Below are positions 26,102 to 35,390 of a stretch of DNA of 64,000 nt, piece after piece. Positions within the stretch are counted from its first letter, which is position 1. Each line of letters begins with the position of its first letter. A program made the position numbers and the translations under genes. The notes beneath the pieces were generated by a model. The model searched no databases and was not told the DNA's origin. It saw only the letters and a program-made list of their open reading frames with translations. The stretch comes from Microbacterium sp. CH12i (GTDB lineage Bacteria > Actinomycetota > Actinomycetes > Actinomycetales > Microbacteriaceae): NCBI RefSeq assembly GCF_000685355.1, contig NZ_JHET01000007.1:62001-126000 (forward strand), written 5' to 3'.

Positions 26102-27622
26102 TCGTCTCGACACTCTGATTGATGACGTTCTCGACATCTGTGACCTCGCCAACATTCGTTGCGATCCGTGGCAGGAAGGTGCGCTTGAGGCGACGCTTCG
26201 ATTGACGCTGACGGGCAATGGGCGGCGACTGAGTTCGGGATCCTGGTCTCTCGTCAGCAGGGCAAGGGCAACATCTTGCTCCCGTATGAGCTTGCTCATC
26301 TGTTCTTGTGGCCGCGTGAGGATGGCGCGCCGAAGCTGATTGGTCACACCGCGCACGAGGGTGCCACGGCCCGCGAGGCTTTCCGCCGCGCGCGCCGCGC
26401 GATTCTCGCTTCTCCGATCCTCCGCGCTGAGCTTGTCGGCGGTGGTCGGCAGACGGCGCAGGGCGTTACTGGAATTTCGACTGGAAACGGCAACTGGGCG
26501 ATCGAGCTGAAGAACGGCAACCGCCTGATCTTCTTCACCCGGACCGGATCTGCTGGCGTTGGAATCTCGTTCGACGTGCTGATCGTTGATGAGGCGCAGC
26601 ACTCGCCTCTTACGATCCTTGAGGCGTTGCTGCCGACGACGGATGCCAGCCCGAACAAACAGGTGTTGTTCACGGGCACGGTCCCGAAGGAAGATCAGGA
26701 CGGCGAGTACTTCGAGGGTCTGCGTGATCGTGGCCGCATGGGCGGTCTCGAACGTACCGGCTGGATCGAGCACACGCCGGTCGGGTCTGATGATCCGAAG
26801 ACCGCGGCGAAACTTGACCTCGGCAGCCCGCAGGTGTGGCGTGAGGGTAACCCGGGGCTCGGCATCCGGCTTGCGTGGAAGACAGTCCAGGATGACTGGG
26901 ATCGCATGGGGCAGACGAACCCAGATGCGTTCTCCCGGCAGCGGCTGTCGATCTGGCCGAGCCGCAAGGTTGAAGAAGCTGCGAAGCTCTCTGAGCTCGA
27001 CATCGAAGTGTGGAAGCGTCACGCCGACGAGAACGCAGCCGTCGGCGGGGATGGCGTGGTGCTGTCCCTGGCGCTCGGCCGCGGCGGAGGATACGGCACC
27101 ATCGGCGCCGCGGTGCGAGTGGACTCAGAGTCGATCGCCGTCGAGCACATCCACACTGAGTCAAGCACGCGCTGGATCGCACCGATGCTCAAGAAGCTGA
27201 AAACCGAGTACGGAAACGCCCTGGTAGTCCTCGATCCGAAGAACGCTGCGGCAGTTATCTCGGCATTGGAGCACGCGAAGGTGAAGTACCTCGCGATGAA
27301 CCTCGACGAGATCGCTGCGGCACACACGCTGTTCATCGAGCACGTGAACGCCGGGCTCGTCCCTCACCGTCCGCAGAAAGAAGTCACGAAGTCGCTTGAG
27401 CTAGCGACGACGCGGAACATCGGCCGGGCCGGTATGACGTGGGAACAGTCCGACCCGAGCAAGCCCGTGTCGATGGTGCAGGCCGTGACCTGGGCGCTAT
27501 GGGGCGTACTCAAGTCCGAAGCGTCCCCGAAGAAGCGCACGCCGCCGCCGCCGAAGGCTGCAGTACTCACTCGCGACGACGTCGCTCATAACGAAGTAGA
27601 TCTCGCTATCGCGCGGTTCTGA
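26031..27622 (+). CDS. Terminase large subunit, frameshifted as read
   Basis: Inferred 530 residues from TTG 26031 (AAGGAG seven bases upstream). Restoring one G in GGG at 26213-26215 joins CDPWQEGALEATLRLTLTG to QWAATEFGILVSRQQGKGNI (Walker A-like). Walker B is VLIVDEAQ; the coupling segment is QVLFTGTVP; a C-terminal RNase-H-like nuclease region follows (VVLSLALGRGGGYGTIGAAV, LVVLDPKNAA). ATP-driven packaging motor and headful nuclease. Confidence 0.9.
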
Positions 27623-27637
27623 TGAAGGGGGTTCGCC

Positions 27638-29071
27638 TTGGCTGAGATCGGATATCAGACGGACGGCTCACTTCCCGGATGGGGCAGCTGGATCGGCGAG
27701 ACCAACGAAGAGAATCCTGACCTTCAGTGGCCGAAGTCGATCAACGTGTTCGACCGGATGCGCCGCGAAGATCCGCAGGTAAAGTCCGTACTCCGCGCTG
27801 TCACGCTGCCGATCATGCGCACCGAGTGGGCGATCGACGGCACCGGATGCCGCCCCGAGGTCGTCGAGCACATAGCGGCAGACCTCGGTCTGCCGATCAA
27901 GGGCCAGCCCGCCGCCGCACCGCAGCGCACGAAGGGCCGGTTCTCGTTCAAGGAGTTCCTGCGCCTCGCGCTGCTCGAGCTCGTCTACGGTCACTCGTTC
28001 TTCGAGCAGGTCTACGACCAGTCCAACGGGGCGACGCATCTCGCGAAGCTCGCATGGCGGCCGCCGCGCACGATCTCGGATATCGAGGTCGCGAAGGATG
28101 GCGGCTTGGTCGCTATCAAGCAGGGTGGTCTCGCTGGGCGCGGTAGCGTGCGCATTCCTGTTGCTCGCCTCGTCGCTTTCGTGAACGAGCGCGAAGGCGC
28201 GAACTGGCTTGGCGAGTCGCTACTCCGTTCGGCCTACAAGATGTGGCTGCTCAAGGATCGCGTTCTGCGCATCCAGGCACTCGCAGCGGAACGCAACGGC
28301 CTTGGCCTTCCGGTGTTCACGGTCGGCACGCCGCCCGAGGGCGAGGACTTCGACAAGGTCGTCGCCTGGCTGGATGACGAGATCAAGCGCGGTCTGAAGA
28401 TCGCGAAGGATGCCCGTGCTGGCGAGGCCGCCGGTGCTTCTGTGGGTCCTGGATCCAAGCTCGAGTTCGTCGGTGTGACAGGGAAGATTCCCGACCTCGA
28501 CAAGCCGATCCGGTACTACGACGAGCAGATCGCTCGCGCAGTACTTGCCCACTTCTTGAACCTCGGAACCGAGACAGGATCGTGGGCCCTCGGGTCGACG
28601 TTCGCGAACTTCTTCACGGACTCGCTGAACGCTGTCGCGCAGCACATCGCCGACATCACACAGCAGCACGTCATCGAAGACCTCGTCGATCTGAACTGGG
28701 GACCGAACGAACCTGCACCGCGCCTGGTGCCGGCGGGGATCGGCGAGCAGCAGCAGATCACCGCTGAGGCGATCAAGTCGCTCATCGATTCCGGCGCGGT
28801 CAAGCCGGACGACGGACTACGGGCATACGTGCGTGACAAGTTCGGTCTGCCAGTCGAGGACCTCGCACCCGACGCGGGGGACGACGAGACCGCACGCGAA
28901 CTCGCCAAGTTCATTGCTGAGGTCGTTCAGAAGATCTACCTCGGCACGGACAAGCCCGTGCTGAGACAGGACGAAGCGCGCGACATCATCCGCCGCGCCG
29001 GTGCCGACATTTCCGGTGATGGACCCGACGTGAGCCGGATGCCATCGACGCCAGCTGAGGAGGCCGCATGA
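27638..29071 (+). CDS. Portal protein
   Basis: 477 residues, TTG start behind GAAGGGG. Resembles the DUF935 / Mu gp29-like portal family: MRREDPQVKSVLRAVTLPIM, EFLRLALLELVYGHSFFEQV, ARAVLAHFLNLGTETGSWAL and FANFFTDSLNAVAQHIADIT. It forms the dodecameric DNA gate at the capsid vertex. It directly follows the terminase and overlaps the protease by four bases. Confidence 0.88.
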   Translation: MAEIGYQTDGSLPGWGSWIGETNEENPDLQWPKSINVFDRMRREDPQVKSVLRAVTLPIMRTEWAIDGTGCRPEVVEHIAADLGLPIKGQPAAAPQRTKGRFSFKEFLRLALLELVYGHSFFEQVYDQSNGATHLAKLAWRPPRTISDIEVAKDGGLVAIKQGGLAGRGSVRIPVARLVAFVNEREGANWLGESLLRSAYKMWLLKDRVLRIQALAAERNGLGLPVFTVGTPPEGEDFDKVVAWLDDEIKRGLKIAKDARAGEAAGASVGPGSKLEFVGVTGKIPDLDKPIRYYDEQIARAVLAHFLNLGTETGSWALGSTFANFFTDSLNAVAQHIADITQQHVIEDLVDLNWGPNEPAPRLVPAGIGEQQQITAEAIKSLIDSGAVKPDDGLRAYVRDKFGLPVEDLAPDAGDDETARELAKFIAEVVQKIYLGTDKPVLRQDEARDIIRRAGADISGDGPDVSRMPSTPAEEAA

Positions 29072-30345
29072 CGAACGAGCACGCCGGTGTGAACCGGTAC
29101 TGGGGCAAGAACAGCCCGCCGAAGTCGAAGGCGGAGTTCTTCGACGCGATCACCATGCCCGCACCTGCCGGTGAGGGAAGCATCGCCACGATCCGGATGT
29201 ACGGTCCGATCGACTCCTACGGCGGATGGTGGGGCATCAGCGCGAGCGACGTCAGCGACGTTCTCGACGGCCTGCCCGACACGGTGACGCAGATCATCCT
29301 GCGGATCAACTCACCTGGCGGCGAGGTATTCGAAGCGATGTCGATCCTCAACATGCTGCGCGCCCACAAGGCGAGCGTGATCGGAGTCATCGACGGCCTG
29401 GCCGCATCCGCAGCATCCGTGATCGCAGCGGGATGCGATGAGACTGTCATGTCGCCGGGCACGCAGATGATGATCCACTCGCCGTCGTCGATCGTCTGGG
29501 GTAATGCCGCTGACATGCGGAAGGTTGCTGACGTTCTCGATGGCATCGAGGAGTCGATCATCTCGATCTATCGCGACAAGGCAGGGGAGTCCGCATGGGG
29601 CGAATTGCTCTCGGCGGAGACCTGGTACACGGCGCAGCAGGCCGTTGAAGTCGGGCTTGCCGACCGCGTCGCAGTCGTGAAGGACGCGGGGGAGACCTCG
29701 ACGGCCGGAGCGGACGACGATTCGATCGAGCCGCTTGAGGGCGACGATATCGACGACATGTACCAGGCCGCGCGCGCACGTCTCGGCTTTCACACCACTG
29801 GCGCTGTGGCGCCCATAAAGCTCCCGAGCTCGTCCGAGCCGGGTGACCCCAACCGAAAGGAGAACGTCGTGGCTTACGACGATCTGACGGCTGGCCTTCG
29901 CGAGCGGCTCGGCGTGACCGATGCCGCTGCAACCGACGAGACGCTGCTCGCAGCTGTCGACGAGGTACTCGCGGAGCAGTCCGAAACCCCCGCGGCTGCC
30001 GCCGCATCGATCCCGTCTGGCACGCAGCTGATCGAGGACAACGTCCTCACCCAGCTGCGCGCGGATGCCGTTGCTGGCCGCGAGGCACGTAACGAGCAGA
30101 TCTCCGCACGCCGCGACGGCATCATCAGCGATGCATTGTCCGCGGGGCGTATCAGCGCGGCATCTGCTCCGCAGTTCCGCGCGATGCTCGACGCCGACGA
30201 GACGGCCGCCTCCGCGGTCATCAGCTCGCTGGCCGCCAACACGGTTCCGGTCGAGGAGGTCGGTCACTCCGACACCCTCACCAGCGCCGACGACTCGCTC
30301 TACGCCCAGGCGGGCTGGGGCAACGACGAGAAGGAAGGTGCCTGA
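29068..30345 (+). CDS. Prohead protease-scaffold fusion (ClpP/S49-type)
   Basis: 425 residues. Residues about 35-215 are a ClpP-like serine protease: INSPGGEVFEAMS oxyanion strand, nucleophile S114 in DGLAASAAS, and H137 in MMIHSPSS. Residues about 268-425 are an acidic, helical scaffold-like domain (LTAGLRERLGVTDAAATDET...). A good internal start at 29869 would make the scaffold part on its own, as in lambda C/Nu3. It matures the prohead during assembly. Confidence 0.85.
   Translation: MTNEHAGVNRYWGKNSPPKSKAEFFDAITMPAPAGEGSIATIRMYGPIDSYGGWWGISASDVSDVLDGLPDTVTQIILRINSPGGEVFEAMSILNMLRAHKASVIGVIDGLAASAASVIAAGCDETVMSPGTQMMIHSPSSIVWGNAADMRKVADVLDGIEESIISIYRDKAGESAWGELLSAETWYTAQQAVEVGLADRVAVVKDAGETSTAGADDDSIEPLEGDDIDDMYQAARARLGFHTTGAVAPIKLPSSSEPGDPNRKENVVAYDDLTAGLRERLGVTDAAATDETLLAAVDEVLAEQSETPAAAAASIPSGTQLIEDNVLTQLRADAVAGREARNEQISARRDGIISDALSAGRISAASAPQFRAMLDADETAASAVISSLAANTVPVEEVGHSDTLTSADDSLYAQAGWGNDEKEGA
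29869..30345 (+). CDS. Internal-start scaffold protein (nested)
   Basis: In-frame GTG at 29869 inside the protease gene, six bases after a strong AAAGGAG (29856-29862), unusual inside a coding region. The product VAYDDLTAGLRERLGVTDAA... of 158 residues is acidic and helical like a capsid scaffold. Existence rests on the ribosome site, domain boundary and the known precedent. Confidence 0.55.
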   Translation: MAYDDLTAGLRERLGVTDAAATDETLLAAVDEVLAEQSETPAAAAASIPSGTQLIEDNVLTQLRADAVAGREARNEQISARRDGIISDALSAGRISAASAPQFRAMLDADETAASAVISSLAANTVPVEEVGHSDTLTSADDSLYAQAGWGNDEKEGA

Positions 30346-30347
30346 TC

Positions 30348-30713
30348 ATGGCTGATTACCTGCCCAAGTTCAAGCCCGGACAGGCTGTGACCTTCACCGC
30401 ATCGGCCAACGTGGTCGGTGGGCGTCTGGTCGAGGTCACCGGCAACCGCACGGTCGGCCCCGCGGGCGCTGACGCTGCCGATGTCGTCGGCGTCGCCGCG
30501 TTCGACGCTCTGGCCGGCGATCCGGTCACGGTGTACATGCGGCCCGGGGGCGTGCATCCGCTCACCGCCTCGGCTGCGATCGTCGCTGGCGTGAAGGTCT
30601 CTGCGGCTGCGGCCGGGAAGATCCAGACGATCGGATCGACCACCAACCCCGTCGGCCTCGCTCTTGAGGCCGCAGCCGCCGACAACGACGTCATCGACGT
30701 CCTGTTCATCTAA
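30348..30713 (+). CDS. Capsid decoration/stabilisation protein (DUF2190-like)
   Basis: 121 residues, beta-rich, Ala/Val/Gly-rich: LPKFKPGQAVTFTASANVVG, VVGVAAFDALAGDPVTVYMR, IVAGVKVSAAAAGKIQTIGS. The repeated short strands and its place between protease-scaffold and major capsid match the DUF2190 head-decoration family. Confidence 0.75.
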   Translation: MADYLPKFKPGQAVTFTASANVVGGRLVEVTGNRTVGPAGADAADVVGVAAFDALAGDPVTVYMRPGGVHPLTASAAIVAGVKVSAAAAGKIQTIGSTTNPVGLALEAAAADNDVIDVLFI

Positions 30714-30724
30714 GGAGGGACGAC

Positions 30725-31642
30725 ATGCCGTCGTACACCTACCCGGTTGCCCGTCCCACGGGCACCCTGTCCACGGAGCAGATTCACCTGCTCCTCAGCA
30801 ACCCCGCGCTCATCGCGCGGCGAGTGGCCGAGCTGACCGACCAGCGGTTCATCTCGGACTACCTGCTCGCGAACCGCTACACCGCTGAGGGTGGCGGAAT
30901 CTTCTACGAGACGGGTGAGCAGATCTTCCCCGCCGATGCGTCGGAGTCTGTCGGCCCGAACGGCGAGTACCCCAAGACGGTACTCACCACGGGCGAGCTG
31001 GCCGCCGCGAAGACCGACAAGCGCGGTCTCGAGACGGACATCACCGACGAGAAGATCAAGCAGGCAGGTCAGGTCACGGTGAACCGTGCGCTGACCAAGC
31101 TCGTCAACGGCGTCGTCCGCGACGTCGACGCGATCGCCATGGCAGTCATCGCCTCGAAGGTGACCGACACGTTCGCCTCGAGCGCGTGGACCACTGTCGC
31201 GAACGTCGTCACGGCACTTGCCGCGGCGAAGGCGAACCGCGAAGATCTCGCACTGGGCCTCGACCTCGACACCGTCGCACTCTCGGGTGCGCAGTGGGCG
31301 AAGGTCATGGGGCTGTTCGCTTCGGCTGGCGTCCTGCCGCGAGAGGGCAACGGCAACCCGCTGGTGAACGGGAGCTTCCCGCAGAACCTGCTTGGGTACA
31401 CCTGGGTCACCTCGCCGCACATCGTCGGATCGGATCCGATGCTGGTCGATCGCGTGCAGCTCGGCGGAATGGCCGACGAGGATCTCGGATCGCCGGACTA
31501 CGTCCGCGCGGGTGAGTTCAACGTCGAGACCTACTCGAACCGCAACAAAACGGACAGCTACACCGTTCGTGCTCGTCGCGTGACGGTCCCTGTTGTCCTG
31601 GAGCCGCACGCCGGCCTGAAGATCACCGGAACGGGTCTCTGA
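30725..31642 (+). CDS. Major capsid protein
   Basis: 305 residues behind AAGGAGG. HK97-type order: N-terminal arm (PSYTYPVARPTGTLSTEQIH), FISDYLLANRYTAEGGGIFY, central helical P-domain and C-terminal VRARRVTVPVVLEPHAGLKI. Position after protease-scaffold and decoration genes supports the call. Overlaps the next start by one base. Confidence 0.87.
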   Translation: MPSYTYPVARPTGTLSTEQIHLLLSNPALIARRVAELTDQRFISDYLLANRYTAEGGGIFYETGEQIFPADASESVGPNGEYPKTVLTTGELAAAKTDKRGLETDITDEKIKQAGQVTVNRALTKLVNGVVRDVDAIAMAVIASKVTDTFASSAWTTVANVVTALAAAKANREDLALGLDLDTVALSGAQWAKVMGLFASAGVLPREGNGNPLVNGSFPQNLLGYTWVTSPHIVGSDPMLVDRVQLGGMADEDLGSPDYVRAGEFNVETYSNRNKTDSYTVRARRVTVPVVLEPHAGLKITGTGL

Positions 31643-31938
31643 TGGCTGCCGCGCCGTCGGCTGAGCAGAAGGCGGCGGCCGACAAGGCTGCTGCTGAGAA
31701 GCAGGCCGCAGAAGAGAAGGCGAAGCAGGAGGCATCCGAGGCCGCCTCCACCGAGCCTGAGAAGGAAGCGGAAGATGCTGAGCCACGCTTCATCGTGACC
31801 GGCCCGGTCGCGGTCATCCGCACCCCGGACGGCTCGGAGCGGTACTTGTACCGCGGCGCGCACGTCCTCCCGGATGCCTTCGACGCGGACAGCATCAAGC
31901 ACGTGGTGAGCCTCGGCCTAGTCGCCGAGATCAAATAA
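31642..31938 (+). CDS. Head-region protein, Ala/Lys/Glu-rich N-terminus
   Basis: 98 residues. Residues 1-45 are low-complexity charged helix (EQKAAADKAAAEKQAAEEKA); the rest (FIVTGPVAVIRTPDGSERYL) is a small beta domain. Similar proteins lie between capsid and connector genes in actinophages; precise role unknown. Confidence 0.6.
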   Translation: MAAAPSAEQKAAADKAAAEKQAAEEKAKQEASEAASTEPEKEAEDAEPRFIVTGPVAVIRTPDGSERYLYRGAHVLPDAFDADSIKHVVSLGLVAEIK

Positions 31939-31957
31939 GAGATAGGGGGCGATGATC

Positions 31958-32316
31958 ATGGCGGTCACGCACGACAAGATCGGCACCGATGAGGACCTCG
32001 CACGCGAGGTGCTCATCATTGGCCACGACATCGCCCCCTGCATCTCCTCGTTCGTCGATGACAGCGAGGACCAGAAGAACGCGATCGCGATCCTGCGTCG
32101 CGTCTACAAAGATCTTGCCGGTCGCGGTTCCCGGCTCGTGAAGGGCCAGCGGATCGGGTCGCGTCCGTCGACTACGCAGACGTCGAGTCAGCGTTTGACG
32201 GTCAGCCTGGGCGCGCTCTGCGGGCGCTGTGCAAAGCACCTGCATCCCCAGGTCTCTCTGTCGGGTCTTTCCCGATTGAGCGCCCCATCGCTCGCCTGTG
32301 GCCGGAGCGTTACTAA
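31958..32316 (+). CDS. Head-tail connector protein, frameshifted as read
   Basis: Inferred 119 residues. ATG 31958 is preferred over 31952 because GGGGG then lies eight bases upstream. N-part AVTHDKIGTDEDLAREVLII, then after restoring one G at 32156-32158, SVDYADVESAFDGQPGRALR and a stop at 32316 that overlaps the next start. The small helical protein after the capsid gene fits an adaptor (gp6-like) role; inferred from position. Confidence 0.55.
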
Positions 32317-32675
32317 TGGACTTTCCGTTCGGTCGTACCGTGTTCCGGTTGCGCGCGGGAACGATTACAGACCCGTACTCCGGGGATGAGACACCGGCGG
32401 ACTGGTCGACCCCGGCGACGCTGGAGATTCCCGGCGCGTTCGTCGCGCAGACATCGACTTCGCTGCTCGGCAATGCGACCCGCGAGCAGGCAGTTGAGTC
32501 GAAGTCCCTGTTCTGTGAGGGCAGCTTCGACATCCAGAAGGGCGACCGCATCCGCGATGGCGCGGACGGCGCGCCGATCTACTCAATCGACGGCATCCCT
32601 CCGGCGGCGGATACGAACCCGTTCACTGGGTGGACGCCGCCTCGAGAGATCCCGCTGACCCGCGCGGTCGGCTGA
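32316..32675 (+). CDS. Head-tail stopper protein
   Basis: 119 residues, beta-rich: FPFGRTVFRLRAGTITDPYS, then QTSTSLLGNATREQAVESKS, SFDIQKGDRIRDGADGAPIY. Small SPP1 gp16-like stoppers have this size, position and a G-D-R-I-turn. The call is by position and fold pattern, not by a firm motif. Confidence 0.65.
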   Translation: MDFPFGRTVFRLRAGTITDPYSGDETPADWSTPATLEIPGAFVAQTSTSLLGNATREQAVESKSLFCEGSFDIQKGDRIRDGADGAPIYSIDGIPPAADTNPFTGWTPPREIPLTRAVG

Positions 32676-32690
32676 GCGAAGGAGACCCCG

Positions 32691-32981
32691 ATGGCTCGTA
32701 GTGGCAACACCGAAGTCGAGTTCAATGAGCGGTTCTTCGAGACTGTGCTTAGGCAGTCGAAGGTTGAAGCGCTCGTCGACGGCATCGGGAACAAGGCGCT
32801 CTCGAATGCACGCGCGAGCGCACCTGTTGACGATGGCGACTACCGCGACGGACTCCACCTGGAGCATTACGAATCCCGTTACCGGCGCACGACACGCATC
32901 GTCGGAGACGATGACAAGACGCTGCTGCTGGAAAGCAAGGGTGGCTACCTCGCTCGGGCATTGAAAGCGGCGAAGCAGTGA
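32691..32981 (+). CDS. Head-tail joining protein (HK97 gp10-like)
   Basis: 96 residues. LVDGIGNKALSNARASAPVD, then DYRDGLHLEHYESRYRRTTR and a terminal GGYLARALKAAK match the pattern of HK97 gp10-type tail-completion proteins (A-P-V-D-x-G-x-L-r-d-s). Overlaps the next GTG by four bases. Confidence 0.65.
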   Translation: MARSGNTEVEFNERFFETVLRQSKVEALVDGIGNKALSNARASAPVDDGDYRDGLHLEHYESRYRRTTRIVGDDDKTLLLESKGGYLARALKAAKQ

Positions 32982-33418
32982 GAGTCACTCCGCCCGATCT
33001 TGAGCTGTGGCTGACGGGCTACGTGCGCGCCATCGCGGCTGCTGAGGGCGTGAACGTGTCGGTGTCAAACAAGGAGCCGCCGACGCTGTCATTGCCGCTC
33101 ACGCGTCCGCTCATAGTGATTCGTGACGACTCCGGTCCACGCCTCTCGCATGTGACCTTCGACCGGTCTATCGGTGCGTCTGTTCTCGCCGGATCGCGGA
33201 TGAACGACAAACCCGCGAACGACATCGCCCGATGGCTCGCAGCGGTCCTCTTCGACCTCGACCTTCCTCTCGGCCCGGACGTACCGGCGCCGATCTCCAT
33301 GCCGCCGATCGCAGCCGTCGACCCGTCCGGGTGCAATGGCCCGTACGCGGTGCTTGAACAGCTCGACGTCGCACGCCGTTACCTGACGGCGCAGTACGTC
33401 GCGGCCGGCTCCTGGTGA
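32978..33418 (+). CDS. Tail terminator protein
   Basis: 146 residues, GTG start. LELWLTGYVRAIAAAEGVNV, RPLIVIRDDSGPRLSHVTFD, NDIARWLAAVLFDLDLPLGP: alpha/beta ring-protein pattern of lambda gpU-type terminators. Position between the joining protein and the major tail protein agrees. Confidence 0.7.
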   Translation: MRVTPPDLELWLTGYVRAIAAAEGVNVSVSNKEPPTLSLPLTRPLIVIRDDSGPRLSHVTFDRSIGASVLAGSRMNDKPANDIARWLAAVLFDLDLPLGPDVPAPISMPPIAAVDPSGCNGPYAVLEQLDVARRYLTAQYVAAGSW

Positions 33419-33445
33419 GCTACCAACCCGACACACGGAGGAAGC

Positions 33446-33718
33446 ATGCGGACGATTTGGAAGTTCCCTCTTGGGTATAGAGGAGACCCGCGGTTCGAAG
33501 TCGAGGTCCCTCGCGGCGCTGTGCCACTCCGAGTCGACTTCGACCCCGCCGGCGAGCTCGTGATGTGGGCGGAGGTAGATCCGAAAGCGGAGCGCTCGCT
33601 CGCTGCGGTCACTGTCGTCGGCACAGGGAACCCGATCCCGGAGGGCGTTGGGACGTATGTCTCGACATTCATGTCGGAGCCGTTCGTGTTCCACGCCTAT
33701 GTCGTAACTCCGTCATAG
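33446..33718 (+). CDS. DUF7352-like small protein inserted in tail genes
   Basis: 90 residues. The N-terminus RTIWKFPLGYRGDPRFEVEV and the HAYVVTP end resemble the small phage proteins grouped as DUF7352. Own GGAGG site. It sits between tail terminator and tail tube genes where morphogenesis genes are usually contiguous, so it is probably a moron. Role unknown. Confidence 0.55.
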   Translation: MRTIWKFPLGYRGDPRFEVEVPRGAVPLRVDFDPAGELVMWAEVDPKAERSLAAVTVVGTGNPIPEGVGTYVSTFMSEPFVFHAYVVTPS

Positions 33719-33802
33719 AGTGAGAACGGCCCCGGGGAGTGCGTCAACACTCAACCCGGAGCCTGACCCAACAGATCGAGCTAAGGCGATCGGAGGGCTG
33801 CG

Positions 33803-34453
33803 ATGCAGTCTACCCAGGCACGCGGATGCACCATCGATGGATGCGGCCGAAAGCACAAGGCGCGAGGTCTCTGCCTGCGTCATTACCAGCTGCAATGGTC
33901 GAGCGAGAACCGCGACAAGACCAACGCCGCGGCGCGTGCGTCGAAGGCCAAGAAGCCGGATTACTACCGCGAGCAGAACGCCCAATGGTGGCGTGACAAT
34001 CCCGGTTACCATCGCGTGCGGTACGCGAAGAATCGCGATGTCCTCCTCGGGCGCAATGCCGCATACCGCGCCGCGCACCCCGAGCGCAGGCGAGACGCGG
34101 TGCGACGGTGGGCAGCGCGACACCCTGAGTCGATTCGCGCGAAGGATGAGCGATACCGCCAGGCGAACCGTGAGCGCTTTCGACAGAAGGAAGCCAAGCG
34201 GCGCGCACTGAAGGTGAGCAACGGTGCCTTCCAAGTAACTGAGCGCGACGTTCTTCGACTCGTTGCCCGCTTCGATCACCGCTGCGCGTACTGCGCAACC
34301 CCGTTCACTTCCAGGTTTCACCTGGACCACATCGTGCCGCTTGCTCGGGGCGGTCACCACGCAATCGGGAATCTCGCGCCAGCGTGCCCCGATTGCAACC
34401 TCAGCAAGGGCAAACGCCTCTTGACCGAGTGGCGGAAACGTCGGCAGGCGTAA
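33803..34453 (+). CDS. Free-standing HNH endonuclease
   Basis: 216 residues. N-terminal CTIDGCGRKHKARGLCLRHY zinc motif, a long basic helical spacer with repeated YR/AR pattern, and a C-terminal HNH domain: CAYCATPF, FHLDHIVPLARGG, NLAPACPDCNLSKG. Layout is that of a freestanding homing-type nuclease lodged between tail terminator and major tail protein. Spacers on both sides fit insertion. Confidence 0.85.
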   Translation: MQSTQARGCTIDGCGRKHKARGLCLRHYQLQWSSENRDKTNAAARASKAKKPDYYREQNAQWWRDNPGYHRVRYAKNRDVLLGRNAAYRAAHPERRRDAVRRWAARHPESIRAKDERYRQANRERFRQKEAKRRALKVSNGAFQVTERDVLRLVARFDHRCAYCATPFTSRFHLDHIVPLARGGHHAIGNLAPACPDCNLSKGKRLLTEWRKRRQA

Positions 34454-34518
34454 CCGCTCCATCCCATCCCACTAGGGCCTTGCATCGCGCGGGGCCCTTC
34501 GTATTTGAAGGAGTAATT

Positions 34519-35292
34519 ATGGCTGCCGACTCAAGCGGCAATGACCTGAGCGCCGTTGGCGTCCCGATCACTGGCGTCGCCGCGTTCGCGCCGGTCGACG
34601 TCGCGAACGTCATCACCAAGGCCGAACTCGGTGCATCCCCGCTCACCCTCCCGGTGGCGGCGAAACGCCTCGGCCTGTACAAGGTCGACGGTGGCCCCGC
34701 CCCCGCTCGCGAGACTGGTGATGCGATCGAGTTCTTCCAGAAGGGCTACACGCTCGCTGGTGACGGAACTCGCTCCGTGGTCATCAACCTCGCCGAGCAG
34801 AACCCGAATGTGCAGGCGCTCACGGAGGGTGCTGAGCCGGATGCGAACGGCGTGATCGAGGTCTCCTCGTCGCTGCCCGACAACCGGTTCATCCTGTATG
34901 TGGTCACTCGATACCGAAACGGAATCGAGAAGCGCCAGATCGGTGTGGCATCGGTCACTGCCGTCGAGCCTGACCAGCAGACCCGAGGCGAGGTCGAAGG
35001 TCAGGCCGTGACGTTCACCTGGCAGGAAGACCCGCTGTTCAACAACGCGCCGTTCTGGCAGTGGGGCCCCGCGATCCCCGGTAACCCGGTCGTTGCCACG
35101 GGCGCTACGGCTGGAACACCCGGTTCGTTCACCCCCGTGGGCGCTACTGTGCCGGCGACTCTCGCTGCGCTGCAGGGACTGGGTGCGCTCGGCCAGACCG
35201 CTGCATGGACGACCGGTCAGCACGTCGTTCTCGGTAATGCCTCGCAGGCCTACTGGGATGGCGACAGCTGGGAGACCGGCACCGCCGCGTAG
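34519..35292 (+). CDS. Major tail protein
   Basis: 257 residues behind AAGGAG. N-terminal two thirds: lambda gpV-like tube fold (GYTLAGDGTRSVVINLAEQN, FILYVVTRYRNGIEKRQIGV, VTFTWQEDPLFNNAPFWQWG). The last 70 residues (GTPGSFTPVGATVPATLAAL, HVVLGNASQAYWDGDSWETG) are a separate add-on domain found on several Microbacterium-phage tail tubes. Forms the tail tube. Confidence 0.82.
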   Translation: MAADSSGNDLSAVGVPITGVAAFAPVDVANVITKAELGASPLTLPVAAKRLGLYKVDGGPAPARETGDAIEFFQKGYTLAGDGTRSVVINLAEQNPNVQALTEGAEPDANGVIEVSSSLPDNRFILYVVTRYRNGIEKRQIGVASVTAVEPDQQTRGEVEGQAVTFTWQEDPLFNNAPFWQWGPAIPGNPVVATGATAGTPGSFTPVGATVPATLAALQGLGALGQTAAWTTGQHVVLGNASQAYWDGDSWETGTAA

Positions 35293-35390
35293 CAAGACCG
35301 GCTGGTCGGGGTGTCGTCGGGTCATCCCGACCAGCCATCAACACACATCACACCCGACATCCACCCGATAACCCCGACAAGGAGAACATC

